From Pseudomonas cremoricolorata DSM 17059 = NBRC 16634 (GTDB lineage Bacteria; Pseudomonadota; Gammaproteobacteria; Pseudomonadales; Pseudomonadaceae), in contig NZ_AUEA01000002.1 in assembly GCF_000425745.1 (NCBI RefSeq), positions 1 to 64,000 on the forward strand: 64,000 nucleotides of DNA, given 5' to 3'. Within the stretch, counting starts at the first letter, position 1; each line of letters begins with the position of its first letter. The notes under the pieces were generated by a model. That model made no database searches, had not been told where the DNA came from, and was given only the letters and a program-made list of their open reading frames with translations. This document shows positions 49,617 to 58,993 of the stretch, one piece after another. A program made the translations under genes and the position numbers.

Positions 49617-51668
49617 TTACAGGTCGTAGCGTACGGCTACACCGAAGGTGCGCGGTGCGCCGACGTCGAGAATGGTGCCGCTGCGGTTGTTGGTGATGTA
49701 GTGCTCGTTGAAGGCGTTCTTGAGAAAGCCCGTCAGTGCGACGTTGCGGGTCAGCTTGTACTCGGCGTTGAAGTTGGCCAGCCAGTAGCTGTCGCTGCGC
49801 CGCTCACCGGTCACCTTGCCCGCGTCATCGAACTCATACTCCGAAGGCGCGGTGCTCTGGTACACCACATCGGTATTGAGCGTCAGACGCTCGTCCCAAC
49901 GATAGGTAGCCCCCAACGAGGCCTTGTAGCGCGGCGAATAGAGGAAGTCCTGACCACTGCGGTCACGACCATCCTCGGCGAGAAATTCCTTGTATTTGCC
50001 CACGGTCACGGCAGCACCGGCATTGATGGTCAGTTGCTCACCGAAGTCTTTCTCGACGAAGACTTCCAGCCCCTTGATGTCACTGCGACCGGCATTGAAC
50101 ACGTTCAAGACTTCGTTTTGCGGATCGAGCACGCTGACCTGCTGGTCTTTCCAGTCGGTGTAATACAGGTTGGCGCGGGTACGCAGGGTCTGCTCCATGA
50201 AGCTGCCACGGTACGACAGCTCGTAGTTGGTGGTGTATTCCGGGTCATAGGCCTGGTGACCACTGCCGGCGCGCACGTTGACGCCACCACCACGATAGCC
50301 CTTCTGCACCATCACCCCGACGAACTGACCTTCGACCAGTTCATAGTCCAGGCCAAGCTTGGGCAGCACGGCGCTGAACGATTTGCTGACCTTGGCGGGG
50401 CTGGAGATATCGTCGACCGGGATGTCGGTGTCGTTGCTCTCGTGGTCGTAGCGCAGGCCGGTGATGAGCGTCCATTGCGGTGCGAAGGTCCAGTTCAGCT
50501 CGCCGAACAGCGCCTGGCTATCGATGGTGGTGTCGCCTTTGACGCTGGCAAGAAGGCTGTTGTTGTTGAGCAGACGGTCGTTGAACTCGTTGGTGCTACG
50601 CCCGTAGTAAATCCCGGCAAAGCCTTTGAGGGTGTCGGCGCTGTAGTTCAGGCGCAGCTCCTGGCTGAACAGGTCGCCTTCCTGGGTGCGCAAGACCACC
50701 TGGTTACGCATGGCCGACTGGTCGAAGTCCAGGCGCGCGTCGTAGTCGGAGCGGGTGTTGGCCGTGAGGCTTGTGATCGACCAGTTATCGTCCAGGCGGT
50801 AATCGAGCTTGGCGCTGAGCGTGTCCTGATCGAGCTTGTCGAAGGCGCGGGTGTTGGAGCTCATCTTGTAGAAGCGCACGCGGTCGTTCTCGCGCATCGC
50901 GGTGATGTCGCCCTTGCGGCTCTCGCCGTGGGCGTAGGTCAGCAGCACGTCGAGGTCTTCATTGGGCACGATCAGCAACTTGCCGCGCACGTTGCTGGTG
51001 CGGGTGGGGTTGGCGTCGTCGTTGCGGAAGGTGTTGTCGATGTAGCCATCGCCCTGCTGGTAATCCACGGCGATGCGGCCTGCGACCTTGTCGTCGATGA
51101 TCGCGCCGCCTCCGGCCACTGCCGCACCGCGCTCGCCGTAGCTGCCGGTGTTGGCCATGGCCGAGAAGCTTGGATCGAAGGTCGGGTTGCGGGCCTGGAT
51201 GACCACCGCGCCGGCCAGCGAGTTACGCCCCTGGGTGGTCGACTGCGGGCCGAGGAACACCTCGACCTGCTCGGTATCCCACAGCGGCATGGGGCTCAAG
51301 GTCAGGGAGCGGTTGGGCTGCACCGCGCCGTCGACGAACACCGACACCGCACCATTGAGGGTGGCCGGGCCCTGGTCATCGAAACCGGACACCGGCACGC
51401 CACGGATGCCCCAGTTTTCATTGCCCGCCTGGCTGAACACCCCCGGCGTGCGGGCAAACACATCGACCAGGCTGCTATCGGCCTTCTCGAGCAATTGCTG
51501 CTCGGTCACCACCACCACGCTGGATTGGGTTTCTTCCAGTGTGCGGCTGATCTTCTCACCGGTGACCGTGATGGGCGCCAACTCCATCGCCTGATCCGCC
51601 GCCCAACTGGAATGAGTCACGCAAACAGCCGAGCCCACCAGCCATGCAACTGCATTTTTCTTGAACAC
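49617..51668 (-). CDS. TonB-dependent outer-membrane receptor
   Basis: The 683-residue protein begins at GTG 51668 (AGGGGAG ahead). It has a signal peptide ending SSWAAD, a TonB box-like ELAPITVTGEK, a plug (VFARTPGVFSQAGNENWGIRGVPV, QVEVFLGPQSTTQGRNSLAGAV) and a 22-strand barrel ending GVAVRYDL. It resembles FyuA/heterologous siderophore receptors of the smaller type, with no signalling extension. Substrate cannot be assigned, and neighbours offer no clue. A 10-bp hairpin lies in the leader. There is no convincing Fur box. Confidence 0.92.
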   Translation of the reverse strand: MFKKNAVAWLVGSAVCVTHSSWAADQAMELAPITVTGEKISRTLEETQSSVVVVTEQQLLEKADSSLVDVFARTPGVFSQAGNENWGIRGVPVSGFDDQGPATLNGAVSVFVDGAVQPNRSLTLSPMPLWDTEQVEVFLGPQSTTQGRNSLAGAVVIQARNPTFDPSFSAMANTGSYGERGAAVAGGGAIIDDKVAGRIAVDYQQGDGYIDNTFRNDDANPTRTSNVRGKLLIVPNEDLDVLLTYAHGESRKGDITAMRENDRVRFYKMSSNTRAFDKLDQDTLSAKLDYRLDDNWSITSLTANTRSDYDARLDFDQSAMRNQVVLRTQEGDLFSQELRLNYSADTLKGFAGIYYGRSTNEFNDRLLNNNSLLASVKGDTTIDSQALFGELNWTFAPQWTLITGLRYDHESNDTDIPVDDISSPAKVSKSFSAVLPKLGLDYELVEGQFVGVMVQKGYRGGGVNVRAGSGHQAYDPEYTTNYELSYRGSFMEQTLRTRANLYYTDWKDQQVSVLDPQNEVLNVFNAGRSDIKGLEVFVEKDFGEQLTINAGAAVTVGKYKEFLAEDGRDRSGQDFLYSPRYKASLGATYRWDERLTLNTDVVYQSTAPSEYEFDDAGKVTGERRSDSYWLANFNAEYKLTRNVALTGFLKNAFNEHYITNNRSGTILDVGAPRTFGVAVRYDL

Positions 51669-51717
51669 CAGGTGCCACTCCCCTACGACGGATTATTGAT
51701 TTTTTTCTTCGTGTCGA

Positions 51718-51738
51718 CCGCTGCGTCGGACGCAGCGG
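51718..51738 (-). promoter_or_regulatory. Strong hairpin in the leader of the TonB receptor
   Basis: CCGCTGCGTC-G-GACGCAGCGG: 10-bp perfect arms, 50 bases upstream of the receptor start. The strand context (A-rich, no T-run) does not suit a terminator, so a stability or regulatory role is possible. Confidence 0.45.
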
Positions 51739-51906
51739 CGGGAGTCTATACGATGGCAAGATAAAACAGAATGTTACTGATAGGCGATCTCATTCACTAC
51801 TGATGATGCCTGCACATCGGCTGCGCGCCAGACACTGATTGCTGGCGCGTGCGACGCTGGTTTACACCGCCCCGAGGCGCAGTTCGAGAGGCTCAGCCGC
51901 GCAGCG

Positions 51907-53220
51907 TTACGACAGGTCCTGGTTGACCTGATTGATCGCCTGCACCACCTGGCGTGCGCCATGCTTGATGTCGCTGATCGAAACCCCGGCCTGCGACGCG
52001 TACGACAACCCCAGCGCGGCGCTGCTCTGGCTGTTCTCGATATCGACGATGGCCTGGCTGGCCAGGGTCTGGTTCTGCGCCACTACGCCGACGATCTCTT
52101 CGGTGGCCTTGCTGGTGCGCGCAGCCAGTTGCCTGACCTCGTCCGCCACCACCGCAAAGCCGCGACCCTGCTCGCCTGCGCGCGCAGCCTCGATGGCCGC
52201 GTTGAGCGCCAGCAGGTTGGTCTGCGAGGCGATGCCGCCGATGGTCTGCACGATCGAGCTGATCACCACCGACTGCTTGCCCAACGCCTCGATGGTGACC
52301 GAGGCCGACTGCATTTGCTGCGACACGTTCTGCATGGTCGACACCGCCTGGTCGACCACCGACGCCCCTTCGCTGGCGCTCAGGTCAGTGCGGGTCGAGA
52401 CTTCCAGGGCCATCTGCGCGGCGCGCTTGATTTCGTTCTCGCGATGCACCTGGTCGGTCACCACCGAGGCGAACTTGACCACGCGGATCAGGTTGCCTTC
52501 GGCGTCGTTGACCGGGTTGTAGCTGGCTTCCAGCCACACGTCTCGACCGCGGCTGTCGAGGCGCTTGAAGCGCCCGCGCACGTATTGGCCGCTGTTGAGG
52601 GTCTTCCAGAAGTCGCTGTAGGCAGGGCTTGCCACGTACTCAGGGTCGCAGAACATGCGGTGGTGCTTGCCGACCACCTGAGTCAGCGAATAGCCCATGC
52701 TGTGCAGAAACTGCTCGTTGGCATCGAGCACAGTGCCGGCCAGATCGAACTGAATCGCTGCGGTGGAGCGCAGCAGCGCATCGAGCAGCTCCTGGTTTTC
52801 CCGCGCCAGGCTCACCTGGGTCGAGACATCCGAGCCGTAGCCGACCACCTCACGCAGAGTGCCGCGTTCATCGCGCAACGGATGCCAGGTCAGGCGCAGC
52901 CAGGCCAGTTGGTTGCCGGCGCGAAGGAAGCGGTAGTCGTCGCGTACGGCAACGCCGTCGGCCACTGCTTTGGCGAAATTGCGAAAGCAGGCAAGCTTGG
53001 ACACGTAGCCCGGCACCAGTTCGGACAATCGCTTGCCGAGCACCTGCGCAGCGTCGCTGCCGATCGCCTGGGTGAAGGCCGGGTTGCATTCGATCACACG
53101 GTAGTCGGCGTCCAGCCGCAGGAAGATACCCGCCTGCTCCATCAGGCCCAGGAGTTGCTGTGCGCGGGCAAGTTCGGCCTCGCGGTCGGCCAACATCGCT
53201 TTAAGATGCCGATTGAACAT
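51907..53220 (-). CDS. Soluble PAS-PAS chemoreceptor (BdlA-like)
   Basis: The 437-residue protein has no membrane helix. PAS1 spans about residues 15-120 ([15 protein letters not shown]), and PAS2 about 130-245 ([29 protein letters not shown]). The methyl-accepting signalling domain follows, with the hairpin [30 protein letters not shown]. This layout is that of P. aeruginosa BdlA, which drives biofilm dispersal. It starts 37 bases after the stop of a phosphodiesterase gene, so the two are probably one transcript. Alternatively it is an Aer-type energy sensor. The Shine-Dalgarno (AGGT) is weak. Confidence 0.88.
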   Translation of the reverse strand: MFNRHLKAMLADREAELARAQQLLGLMEQAGIFLRLDADYRVIECNPAFTQAIGSDAAQVLGKRLSELVPGYVSKLACFRNFAKAVADGVAVRDDYRFLRAGNQLAWLRLTWHPLRDERGTLREVVGYGSDVSTQVSLARENQELLDALLRSTAAIQFDLAGTVLDANEQFLHSMGYSLTQVVGKHHRMFCDPEYVASPAYSDFWKTLNSGQYVRGRFKRLDSRGRDVWLEASYNPVNDAEGNLIRVVKFASVVTDQVHRENEIKRAAQMALEVSTRTDLSASEGASVVDQAVSTMQNVSQQMQSASVTIEALGKQSVVISSIVQTIGGIASQTNLLALNAAIEAARAGEQGRGFAVVADEVRQLAARTSKATEEIVGVVAQNQTLASQAIVDIENSQSSAALGLSYASQAGVSISDIKHGARQVVQAINQVNQDLS

Positions 53221-53257
53221 GGTAGTGACCTGCTTCTTGGAGAAAGTGGAGGAGCCG

Positions 53258-55039
53258 TCAGGCAACGGCGTGGGTATTGCCGTACTGGATGAACCAGGCT
53301 TCGAACGCTGCGACCGACATCGGCCGCGCTATCAGAAACCCTTGCGCCTCTGCGCAGCCCAGCGCCTGCACGTGGGCAAGCTGCTCGGCGGTCTCGACGC
53401 CCTCAGCCGTGACCTGATACCCCAGCTTGATGGCCAGGTCGATGACCGTCTGCACCAGGGTCTGCTCGCGGGCCGATTCCCGCGATTTCTGCACCAGCAG
53501 GCGGTCGAGCTTGACCACGGTGGCCGGAATCCGGCTGAGGTAGATCCAGTTGCTGTAGCCGGTGCCGAAGTCATCGATGGCGATTTCGATGTCCGCGTCG
53601 CGGGCGCGCTGCAATTGCTGCTGAACCACATCGAGGCGCTCGACCAGCATGCTTTCGGTGAATTCCAGCTGCATCCGCGAACTGCTCAGGCCATGGCGGG
53701 CAAGACCGCTGAGCAGGCGATCCATGAACACTGGGCTTTCCAGGTCGCTGGCGGTCACGTTCATGCTCACACTGAAATCCAGACCTCGGGTGCGCGCGAG
53801 CACGTCGAACACCGCGTGCATCACCCAATCGCTGATCAGCGGCATCAGCGCGGTCTTTTCCGCCAGCGGAATGAATTCGGCCGGGGAAATGTCGCCCAGG
53901 GTCGGATGCCGCCAGCGCAGCAGCGCTTCGGCCGAGGCGCAGGCCGAGCGTGCCAGGTCGACCCGCGGTTGCAGGTGCAGCGACAGCTGGTCGTCGCTGC
54001 GCAAGGCCTGGCTCAGCGAACTCAGCAGGATGAACGCACGCCGCTGCGCCGCATCGGCCTCCGGCTGATAGCCGGCGCAGCGCCGCGATTGCCTGCGCGC
54101 AGCATCGGCGGCGCCCACCGCCCGGCGCAGCCACTCCAGGTCAGTGCCGTCGCCGTCGCGCTGGTCGATGCGGGAAATGCCGATACCGACATCCAGCGGC
54201 ACCGGAATGCCGTGGCAGGTCACCGGCGCCTGCAGTGCGCTGACCATGCGCGCGCACAGCGCCTGGACATCGAATTCGGCTGGCACCAACGTGCCGAAGC
54301 GCGTGGGACTGATGCGATAGAGCTGCAGGTCGGCGTCGACCTGCTGGGCCAGGCGATCCTTCACTTGCAGGGTCAGGTCGTGAGCGAAGTTGTAGCCCAG
54401 CGCCTTGACCACATCATTGAGGCTTGCGGCCTGAATCACATCGAAGGCCACCAGCGAGACGTCTTGCTGCTTGGCCAGGTGGTCTTTGACGTCACATTCG
54501 AGCTTGATGCGGTTGAGCAAACCGGTGGGGTGATCGAGGAAATTGCGCTGGCGGATGCCGGTGATGATGCGCATGGCCAGTTCCGCGAAGCGATCGAGCA
54601 TCGCCAGTTGCTCGACCGCCATGGCCGGCCGCGCCACCGTATCGATGATGCAGAAACTGCCGATGGCCACGTCGCCTTCGATGATCAGCGGAGCACCGCA
54701 GTAGTAACGAATGCCCGGCTCGCCGGTGACCAGGGGGTTGTCGCAAAAGCGCGGATCGAGCAGCGCATTGGTGACTTCCAGAGGCCGCGCTTCGAGCAAG
54801 GTATGGGCGCAGAACGACACGTCCCGCGACGTGGAATTGGCCGTCAGACCGGTTTTGGCCATGAACCACTGATGGCGTTCGCTGACGATCGAGATCACGC
54901 ACATGGGCACACTGAAACACGCACTGGCAAGATCCACCAGAGCGCGCAGTTCGGCATGTTCCTGATGCTCAAACACACACAGTTGCATCACCTGGGCCAG
55001 GCGATTTCGTTCGTTATCAGGAACCGGTAACAGGTTCAT
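53258..55039 (-). CDS. GAF-GGDEF-EAL cyclic di-GMP phosphodiesterase
   Basis: The 593-residue protein has a GAF domain (about residues 25-165; [28 protein letters not shown]). A degenerate GGDEF follows (about 170-320): the motif is SPTRF at 244-248, so it is catalytically dead. The EAL domain (340-590) has every catalytic element: E371 (EALLRW), N427, E459, D489-D490 (DDFGTG), K510, E546 and Q566. It should therefore hydrolyse cyclic di-GMP. The GAF domain would be the sensor. It is first in a probable operon with the BdlA-like chemoreceptor, an arrangement suited to lowering cyclic di-GMP on dispersal cues. Confidence 0.93.
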   Translation of the reverse strand: MNLLPVPDNERNRLAQVMQLCVFEHQEHAELRALVDLASACFSVPMCVISIVSERHQWFMAKTGLTANSTSRDVSFCAHTLLEARPLEVTNALLDPRFCDNPLVTGEPGIRYYCGAPLIIEGDVAIGSFCIIDTVARPAMAVEQLAMLDRFAELAMRIITGIRQRNFLDHPTGLLNRIKLECDVKDHLAKQQDVSLVAFDVIQAASLNDVVKALGYNFAHDLTLQVKDRLAQQVDADLQLYRISPTRFGTLVPAEFDVQALCARMVSALQAPVTCHGIPVPLDVGIGISRIDQRDGDGTDLEWLRRAVGAADAARRQSRRCAGYQPEADAAQRRAFILLSSLSQALRSDDQLSLHLQPRVDLARSACASAEALLRWRHPTLGDISPAEFIPLAEKTALMPLISDWVMHAVFDVLARTRGLDFSVSMNVTASDLESPVFMDRLLSGLARHGLSSSRMQLEFTESMLVERLDVVQQQLQRARDADIEIAIDDFGTGYSNWIYLSRIPATVVKLDRLLVQKSRESAREQTLVQTVIDLAIKLGYQVTAEGVETAEQLAHVQALGCAEAQGFLIARPMSVAAFEAWFIQYGNTHAVA

Positions 55040-55620
55040 CGCGATCCCCTTCGACAGGCGTCGACGTGCTGACAGTGAGCATCACAAAAGTGCCAGCATT
55101 TAGCCATCTTTTTGCCATTAATGTTTTCAATGGCTGTATCACGGGAAATACGGAATTCAGTGTTCAAGACATTCGATCCGGCGTCCTCGATGAAAAGTGA
55201 CGCGCCAGGGAATTGAGCCATTGCAAGCCAGGACATCGAAGCGCCTGGCGCCATGCAGTCGAAAAGTGGCAGATCAATGGCATTGAGCCAGCAAGCAGAC
55301 AGGGCCGCTCCGTGAACGTTCCCTGACCTCCCGGACAATTTTTTATCGAGGCCTGATTCAATGATTCGAGTCAGCAATGGCTCGATGACGCAGACCAATG
55401 GCGCAATTACCGAAAGGCTTATCGCCATTTTAATGCCGTCAAAAACATGACTTTTTAGTAGTTTCGACGGGGGTGTTCGGTAATAGCCGCAATCAGTTCA
55501 GCAACAAGGGTCACTTACCGCCTGTATCGGCCGCATTGCGCGATTGATAAGGGCGTGAATGAACTTTCATGTAAAGGTATGTTATTGGCCTCACCGCGCT
55601 GTAACTACCAGGATGATTTC
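55040..55620. other. Divergent AT-richer intergenic region, no supported gene
   Basis: These 581 bases separate the phosphodiesterase operon and the GST gene. An open frame on the minus strand (55036-55428) ends by ATGA overlap with the phosphodiesterase start. It has no Shine-Dalgarno and a composition unlike a protein, so I do not call it. No tRNA-like or repeat structure was found. The region should hold the promoters. Confidence 0.4.
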
Positions 55621-56244
55621 ATGCTACGGGTAATGGGCAGAACCGACTCGATCAACGTGCGCAAAGTATTGTGGACAGCCAATGAACTCGACCTCGCCAT
55701 CGAACAGGAAAACTGGGGAGGCGCGTTTGCTTCGACGAAAAGCGCTGAGTTCGTGGACCTCAACCCCAATGCCATGGTGCCCGTGCTGCAAGATGGCGAG
55801 TTCACGTTATGGGAATCCAACAGCATCATCCGCTACCTGGCCAACCGCTACGGAGCGGGCAGGTTATACCCGCAGGCAGCGCAAGAACGCGCCAGGGTCG
55901 ATCAATGGCTCGACTGGCAAGCGGCCGACCTCAATCGCGCCTGGAGCTACAGCTTCATGGCGCTGGTGCGCAGGTCACCTGCCCACCAGGACCAACAGGC
56001 CGTCACGGCCAGCCTCTGCGAATGGACGCGCTTCATGGCAGTACTTGACGGCCAACTCGCGCGTACCGGCGCCTACGTGGCAGGCCAGCAGTTCAGCCTT
56101 GCCGACATTGCCGTGGGACTGTCGGTCAATCGCTGGTTCGAAACGCCGCTGCAGCACCCCCGGCTGCCTGCAGTGGCGGACTACTACCAGCGACTGAGCG
56201 AACGCCCAGGCTTTCTGCGCTTCGGCAGAAACGGTACGCCCTGA
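55621..56244 (+). CDS. Glutathione S-transferase
   Basis: The 207-residue protein starts at ATG 55621, with AGGA 9 bases ahead. The thioredoxin-fold half has RTDSINVRKVLWTANEL, NPNAMVPVLQD and the glutathione-binding WESNSIIRYLANRY (conserved Glu-Ser). The helical domain ends FSLADIAVGLSVNRWF. Ser or Asn near residues 8-10 replaces the usual Tyr as catalytic residue, in line with the theta/beta-like classes. The substrate is unknown. Another glutathione enzyme (YghU) is 1.8 kb on. Confidence 0.92.
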   Translation: MLRVMGRTDSINVRKVLWTANELDLAIEQENWGGAFASTKSAEFVDLNPNAMVPVLQDGEFTLWESNSIIRYLANRYGAGRLYPQAAQERARVDQWLDWQAADLNRAWSYSFMALVRRSPAHQDQQAVTASLCEWTRFMAVLDGQLARTGAYVAGQQFSLADIAVGLSVNRWFETPLQHPRLPAVADYYQRLSERPGFLRFGRNGTP

Positions 56245-56247
56245 GCA

Positions 56248-56661
56248 TTACCGGACGATTGGCGCGACCTGGACCTGATGCTCGACCGAAGCGGGGTCCA
56301 GTGGCAGCGGCTGCGGCGCCAGCTGCACGTCATAGATACCCCGCGCAGCCAGTACCGGCTCGGCATGGCTCACCGGCCTGACATCACTCAGTTCCCAAGC
56401 CAGCCAGCCCGGCTCATGGTAGCTAGCACAGGCCGCGGCAATGTCTTGCTCCACGAAGGGCCGAACGGCCTTGACGCGGACGACGGCCACCGCCCGACCA
56501 TCGCCGTCTTGCTCGCCATCGACGTGCAGGAAGCGGCGATTTTCCACGATCAGCAGGTCTTCGTCGGGCTGCAATTCAGGGGCCCAGCGACGGATTTCCA
56601 GGGTTTTCTCGCCACACGCGATGCGCATGCCGCCGGGATGGACGATGGATAAGGCTTTGAT
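56248..56661 (-). CDS. ASCH-domain protein, apparently from an ATC start
   Basis: The fold is ASCH: KALSIVHPGG, ACGEKTLEIRRW (the G-x-K-x-x-E-x-R motif) and a barrel with VAVVRVKAVRPF. ASCH proteins bind RNA or modified nucleosides; some are amidohydrolases of N4-acetylcytidine. The domain needs the KALSI strand, which begins one codon after an ATC at 56659-56661. AGGAGG lies exactly 5 bases upstream of that ATC. In-frame alternatives are a GTG 9 codons further up (Shine-Dalgarno absent) and an internal ATG (56628) that would delete the first strand. So ATC initiation is likely but unproven. Length from ATC is 137 residues. Convergent with the GST gene, with 3 bases between stops. Confidence 0.75.
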   Translation of the reverse strand: MKALSIVHPGGMRIACGEKTLEIRRWAPELQPDEDLLIVENRRFLHVDGEQDGDGRAVAVVRVKAVRPFVEQDIAAACASYHEPGWLAWELSDVRPVSHAEPVLAARGIYDVQLAPQPLPLDPASVEHQVQVAPIVR

Positions 56662-56783
56662 GGTGACCTCCTGGGACGTGCGCTGCACTGCGCCACTGCT
56701 AGGCTGTTGAGCGACGCATGCTATCACCTGAAGCTCACCCTTCGACGTCGCCACCTTCACAGCCCCCAGCCCTGGACACCTGC

Positions 56784-57971
56784 ATGACTTCAGCGCCCAC
56801 GCCCCGCCCCTTCGATGCAATAACCACTGCCCGTCAGCTCGCTGCACAGTTCGCCGAAACCGCCCGTGAGCGGGACGTGCTCGGGGGAACGCCGAAGGCT
56901 GAGCGCGACGCACTGCGCCACAGCGGTCTGCTGGCCTTGAGCATTCCCGGTGAGCTCGGTGGCCACGGCGCCACCTGGAGTGAAACCCTCGATGTGGTGC
57001 GCGAGCTGGCCACGGTCGACAGCTCAGTGGCCCACGTGTTCGGCTTTCATCACCTGATGCTCGCCACCGTGCGCTTGTTCGCGCAGCCCGCACAGTGGCG
57101 GCCCTGGCTTGCGCAGACGGCCGAGCAGCAACTGTTCTGGGGCAATGCGCTGAATCCGCTGGACCAGCGCACGGTGGTCGAGGTGGTCGACGGGGTGCGC
57201 ACCTTCAACGGTCAGAAAAGCTTCTGCTCGGGTGCCAGCGACTCACAGATGCTGATTGCCTCGGCCGTCGACCCCGCTGCGGGCGGGCGTTTGCTGATTG
57301 CCGCCATTCCCACCTCGCGCACCGGTATCACCCTGCATGATGACTGGGACAACATCGGCCAGCGGCAAACCGACAGCGGCAGCGCCAGCTTCGAGGCGGT
57401 GCGCGTCGAAGACCACGAGCTGCTGCTCGATCCCGGTCCGCTGAGCACGCCGTTTGCCTGCCTGCGGCCACTGATCGCGCAATTGCACTTCACCCACCTG
57501 TTCCTGGGCATCGCCGAAGGTGCTTTGGCAGAGGCCCGCCAGTACACCTTGCAGCAGAGCCGCCCCTGGCTGCGGGCCAAGGTCGAGCAGGCCAGCGATG
57601 ACCCCTACGTGCTGCGTCACTACGGCGAGTTCTGGGTGGCACTGGAGGGCGTGCGCCTGTTGGTGCAGCGCGCCGCGCAGCAGCTGGATCAGGCCTGGGC
57701 CGAGGGTGAGGCGCTCGGTGCCGAGCAACGTGGGCAACTGGCGGTGTCGATCGCCACGGCCAAGGTCGCGGCCAGCCGCAGCGGGCTGGACATCTGCAAC
57801 CGCCTTTTTGAAGTCACCGGGGCACGCGCCACCCAGGCCGCGCTACGCCTCGACCGCTACTGGCGCAACCTGCGCGTGCAAACCCTGCACGACCCGCTCG
57901 ACTACAAACTGCATGAACTGGGCGAGTGGGCCTTGAAACGGGTGCTGCCGACGCCATCTTTCTACAGTTGA
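56784..57971 (+). CDS. Acyl-CoA-dehydrogenase-fold flavoenzyme, DszC/SfnB-like
   Basis: The 395-residue protein starts at ATG 56784. It opens TPRPFDAITTARQLAAQFAETARERD, with a helical N-domain, LSIPGELGGHGATWSETLDVVRELATVDSSVAHVFGFHHLM, then a middle beta domain (NGQKSFCSGASDSQML) and a C-terminal helical domain. This follows the DszC/SfnB flavin-dependent branch, whose members oxygenate sulfur or nitrogen compounds with reduced flavin rather than dehydrogenating acyl-CoA. Flanking glutathione enzymes fit xenobiotic or sulfur metabolism. No flavin reductase gene is adjacent. Confidence 0.82.
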   Translation: MTSAPTPRPFDAITTARQLAAQFAETARERDVLGGTPKAERDALRHSGLLALSIPGELGGHGATWSETLDVVRELATVDSSVAHVFGFHHLMLATVRLFAQPAQWRPWLAQTAEQQLFWGNALNPLDQRTVVEVVDGVRTFNGQKSFCSGASDSQMLIASAVDPAAGGRLLIAAIPTSRTGITLHDDWDNIGQRQTDSGSASFEAVRVEDHELLLDPGPLSTPFACLRPLIAQLHFTHLFLGIAEGALAEARQYTLQQSRPWLRAKVEQASDDPYVLRHYGEFWVALEGVRLLVQRAAQQLDQAWAEGEALGAEQRGQLAVSIATAKVAASRSGLDICNRLFEVTGARATQAALRLDRYWRNLRVQTLHDPLDYKLHELGEWALKRVLPTPSFYS

Positions 57972-58059
57972 GGGCCACCGAGACCGAGGGTATCGAACCC
58001 TCCCCTGTGCCAACCGGTCCATTGCTCGTCAGCCTTTCCCACCTTCAGGAGACATTTCC

Positions 58060-58902
58060 ATGAGCAGTTCCCCCTACGTGCCGCCCAAGGTCTGGCGCAA
58101 CGATGCAGCCTCCGGCGGCAAGTTCGCCAGCACCAACCGGCCGGTGGCTGGCCCCACCCATGACCAGGATTTGCCCGTCGGCAAACAGCCCTTGCAGCTC
58201 TACTCGCTGGCCACGCCCAACGGGGTCAAGGTCACCATCATGCTCGAGGAACTGCTCGCCCTCGGCCACAGTGGCGCGGAGTACGACGCCTGGTTGATCA
58301 AGATCGGCGATGGCGATCAGTTCTCCAGTGGCTTCGTCGAGGTCAACCCCAACTCGAAGATTCCCGCCCTGCTCGACCGCAGCGTCGAACCGCCGCTGCG
58401 GGTGTTCGAGTCGGGTTCGATCCTGCTGCACCTGGCCGAGAAATTCGGTGCCTTGCTGCCCAAAGACCTCGCCGCTCGCACGGAAACCCTGAACTGGCTG
58501 TTCTGGCAAATGGGCTCGGCACCCTATCTGGGCGGCGGCTTTGGTCACTTCTACGTCTACGCGCCAGAGAAAATCGAGTACGCCATCAACCGCTTCACCA
58601 TGGAGGCCAAGCGGCAACTGGATGTGCTTGAACGGCGCCTGGCGGTGAGTCCGTATCTGGGGGGTGACGACTACAGCATCGCGGATATCGCCGTGTGGTC
58701 GTGGTACGGGCAACTGGTGCTGGGCACGGTGTATGACGCCGCCGAGTTCCTCGCGGTCGAGGAATATCCGCATGTGCTGCACTGGGCCAAGGCCATCGCC
58801 GAACGCCCGGCCGTGCAGCGCGGCACCCGGGTCAACCGGCCCTGGGGGGATGAAGCGACCCAGGTGGTCGAGCGTCACAGCGCGGCAGATTTCGACAAGT
58901 GA
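58060..58902 (+). CDS. yghU: Glutathione-dependent disulfide-bond oxidoreductase YghU
   Basis: The 280-residue protein matches YghU (GST superfamily Nu class). The N-terminal extension YVPPKVW and the region TNRPVAGPTHDQDLPVGKQPLQLYSLATPNG are diagnostic. Thr/Asn residues bind two glutathiones rather than a Cys nucleophile. VFESGSILLHLAEKFGALLP and the C-terminal DDYSIADIAVWSWYG follow. YghU reduces small disulfides with glutathione and acts on organic hydroperoxides. AGGAG precedes the ATG. It is 88 bases after the flavoenzyme gene, plausibly one operon. Confidence 0.94.
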   Translation: MSSSPYVPPKVWRNDAASGGKFASTNRPVAGPTHDQDLPVGKQPLQLYSLATPNGVKVTIMLEELLALGHSGAEYDAWLIKIGDGDQFSSGFVEVNPNSKIPALLDRSVEPPLRVFESGSILLHLAEKFGALLPKDLAARTETLNWLFWQMGSAPYLGGGFGHFYVYAPEKIEYAINRFTMEAKRQLDVLERRLAVSPYLGGDDYSIADIAVWSWYGQLVLGTVYDAAEFLAVEEYPHVLHWAKAIAERPAVQRGTRVNRPWGDEATQVVERHSAADFDK

Positions 58903-58943
58903 CCGAGGGCCGCATCATGCGGCTCGTGCTGTTGGTTCAAGCC

Positions 58944-58968
58944 ATTGGGGCCGCCAGGCGGCCCCAAT
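58944..58968. terminator. Bidirectional terminator between yghU and betT
   Basis: ATTGGGGCCGCC and GGCGGCCCCAAT are exact complements with a single-base centre, so the hairpin closes on a GCCAGGC-type loop. It lies between convergent genes. A smaller hairpin (GCCGCAT-C-ATGCGGC) occurs at 58909-58923. Confidence 0.75.
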
Positions 58969-58993
58969 CAAAGCGGTATAACTGAACTCCCTG

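Noticed and set aside
51779-51797. Possible Fur box before the second TonB receptor
   Set aside because: About 10 of 19 consensus positions match, with a wrong centre; not convincing.
55036-55428. 130-codon minus-strand open frame overlapping the phosphodiesterase start by ATGA
   Set aside because: No Shine-Dalgarno and unusual composition; not recognised. It could be real if conserved, which I cannot test.
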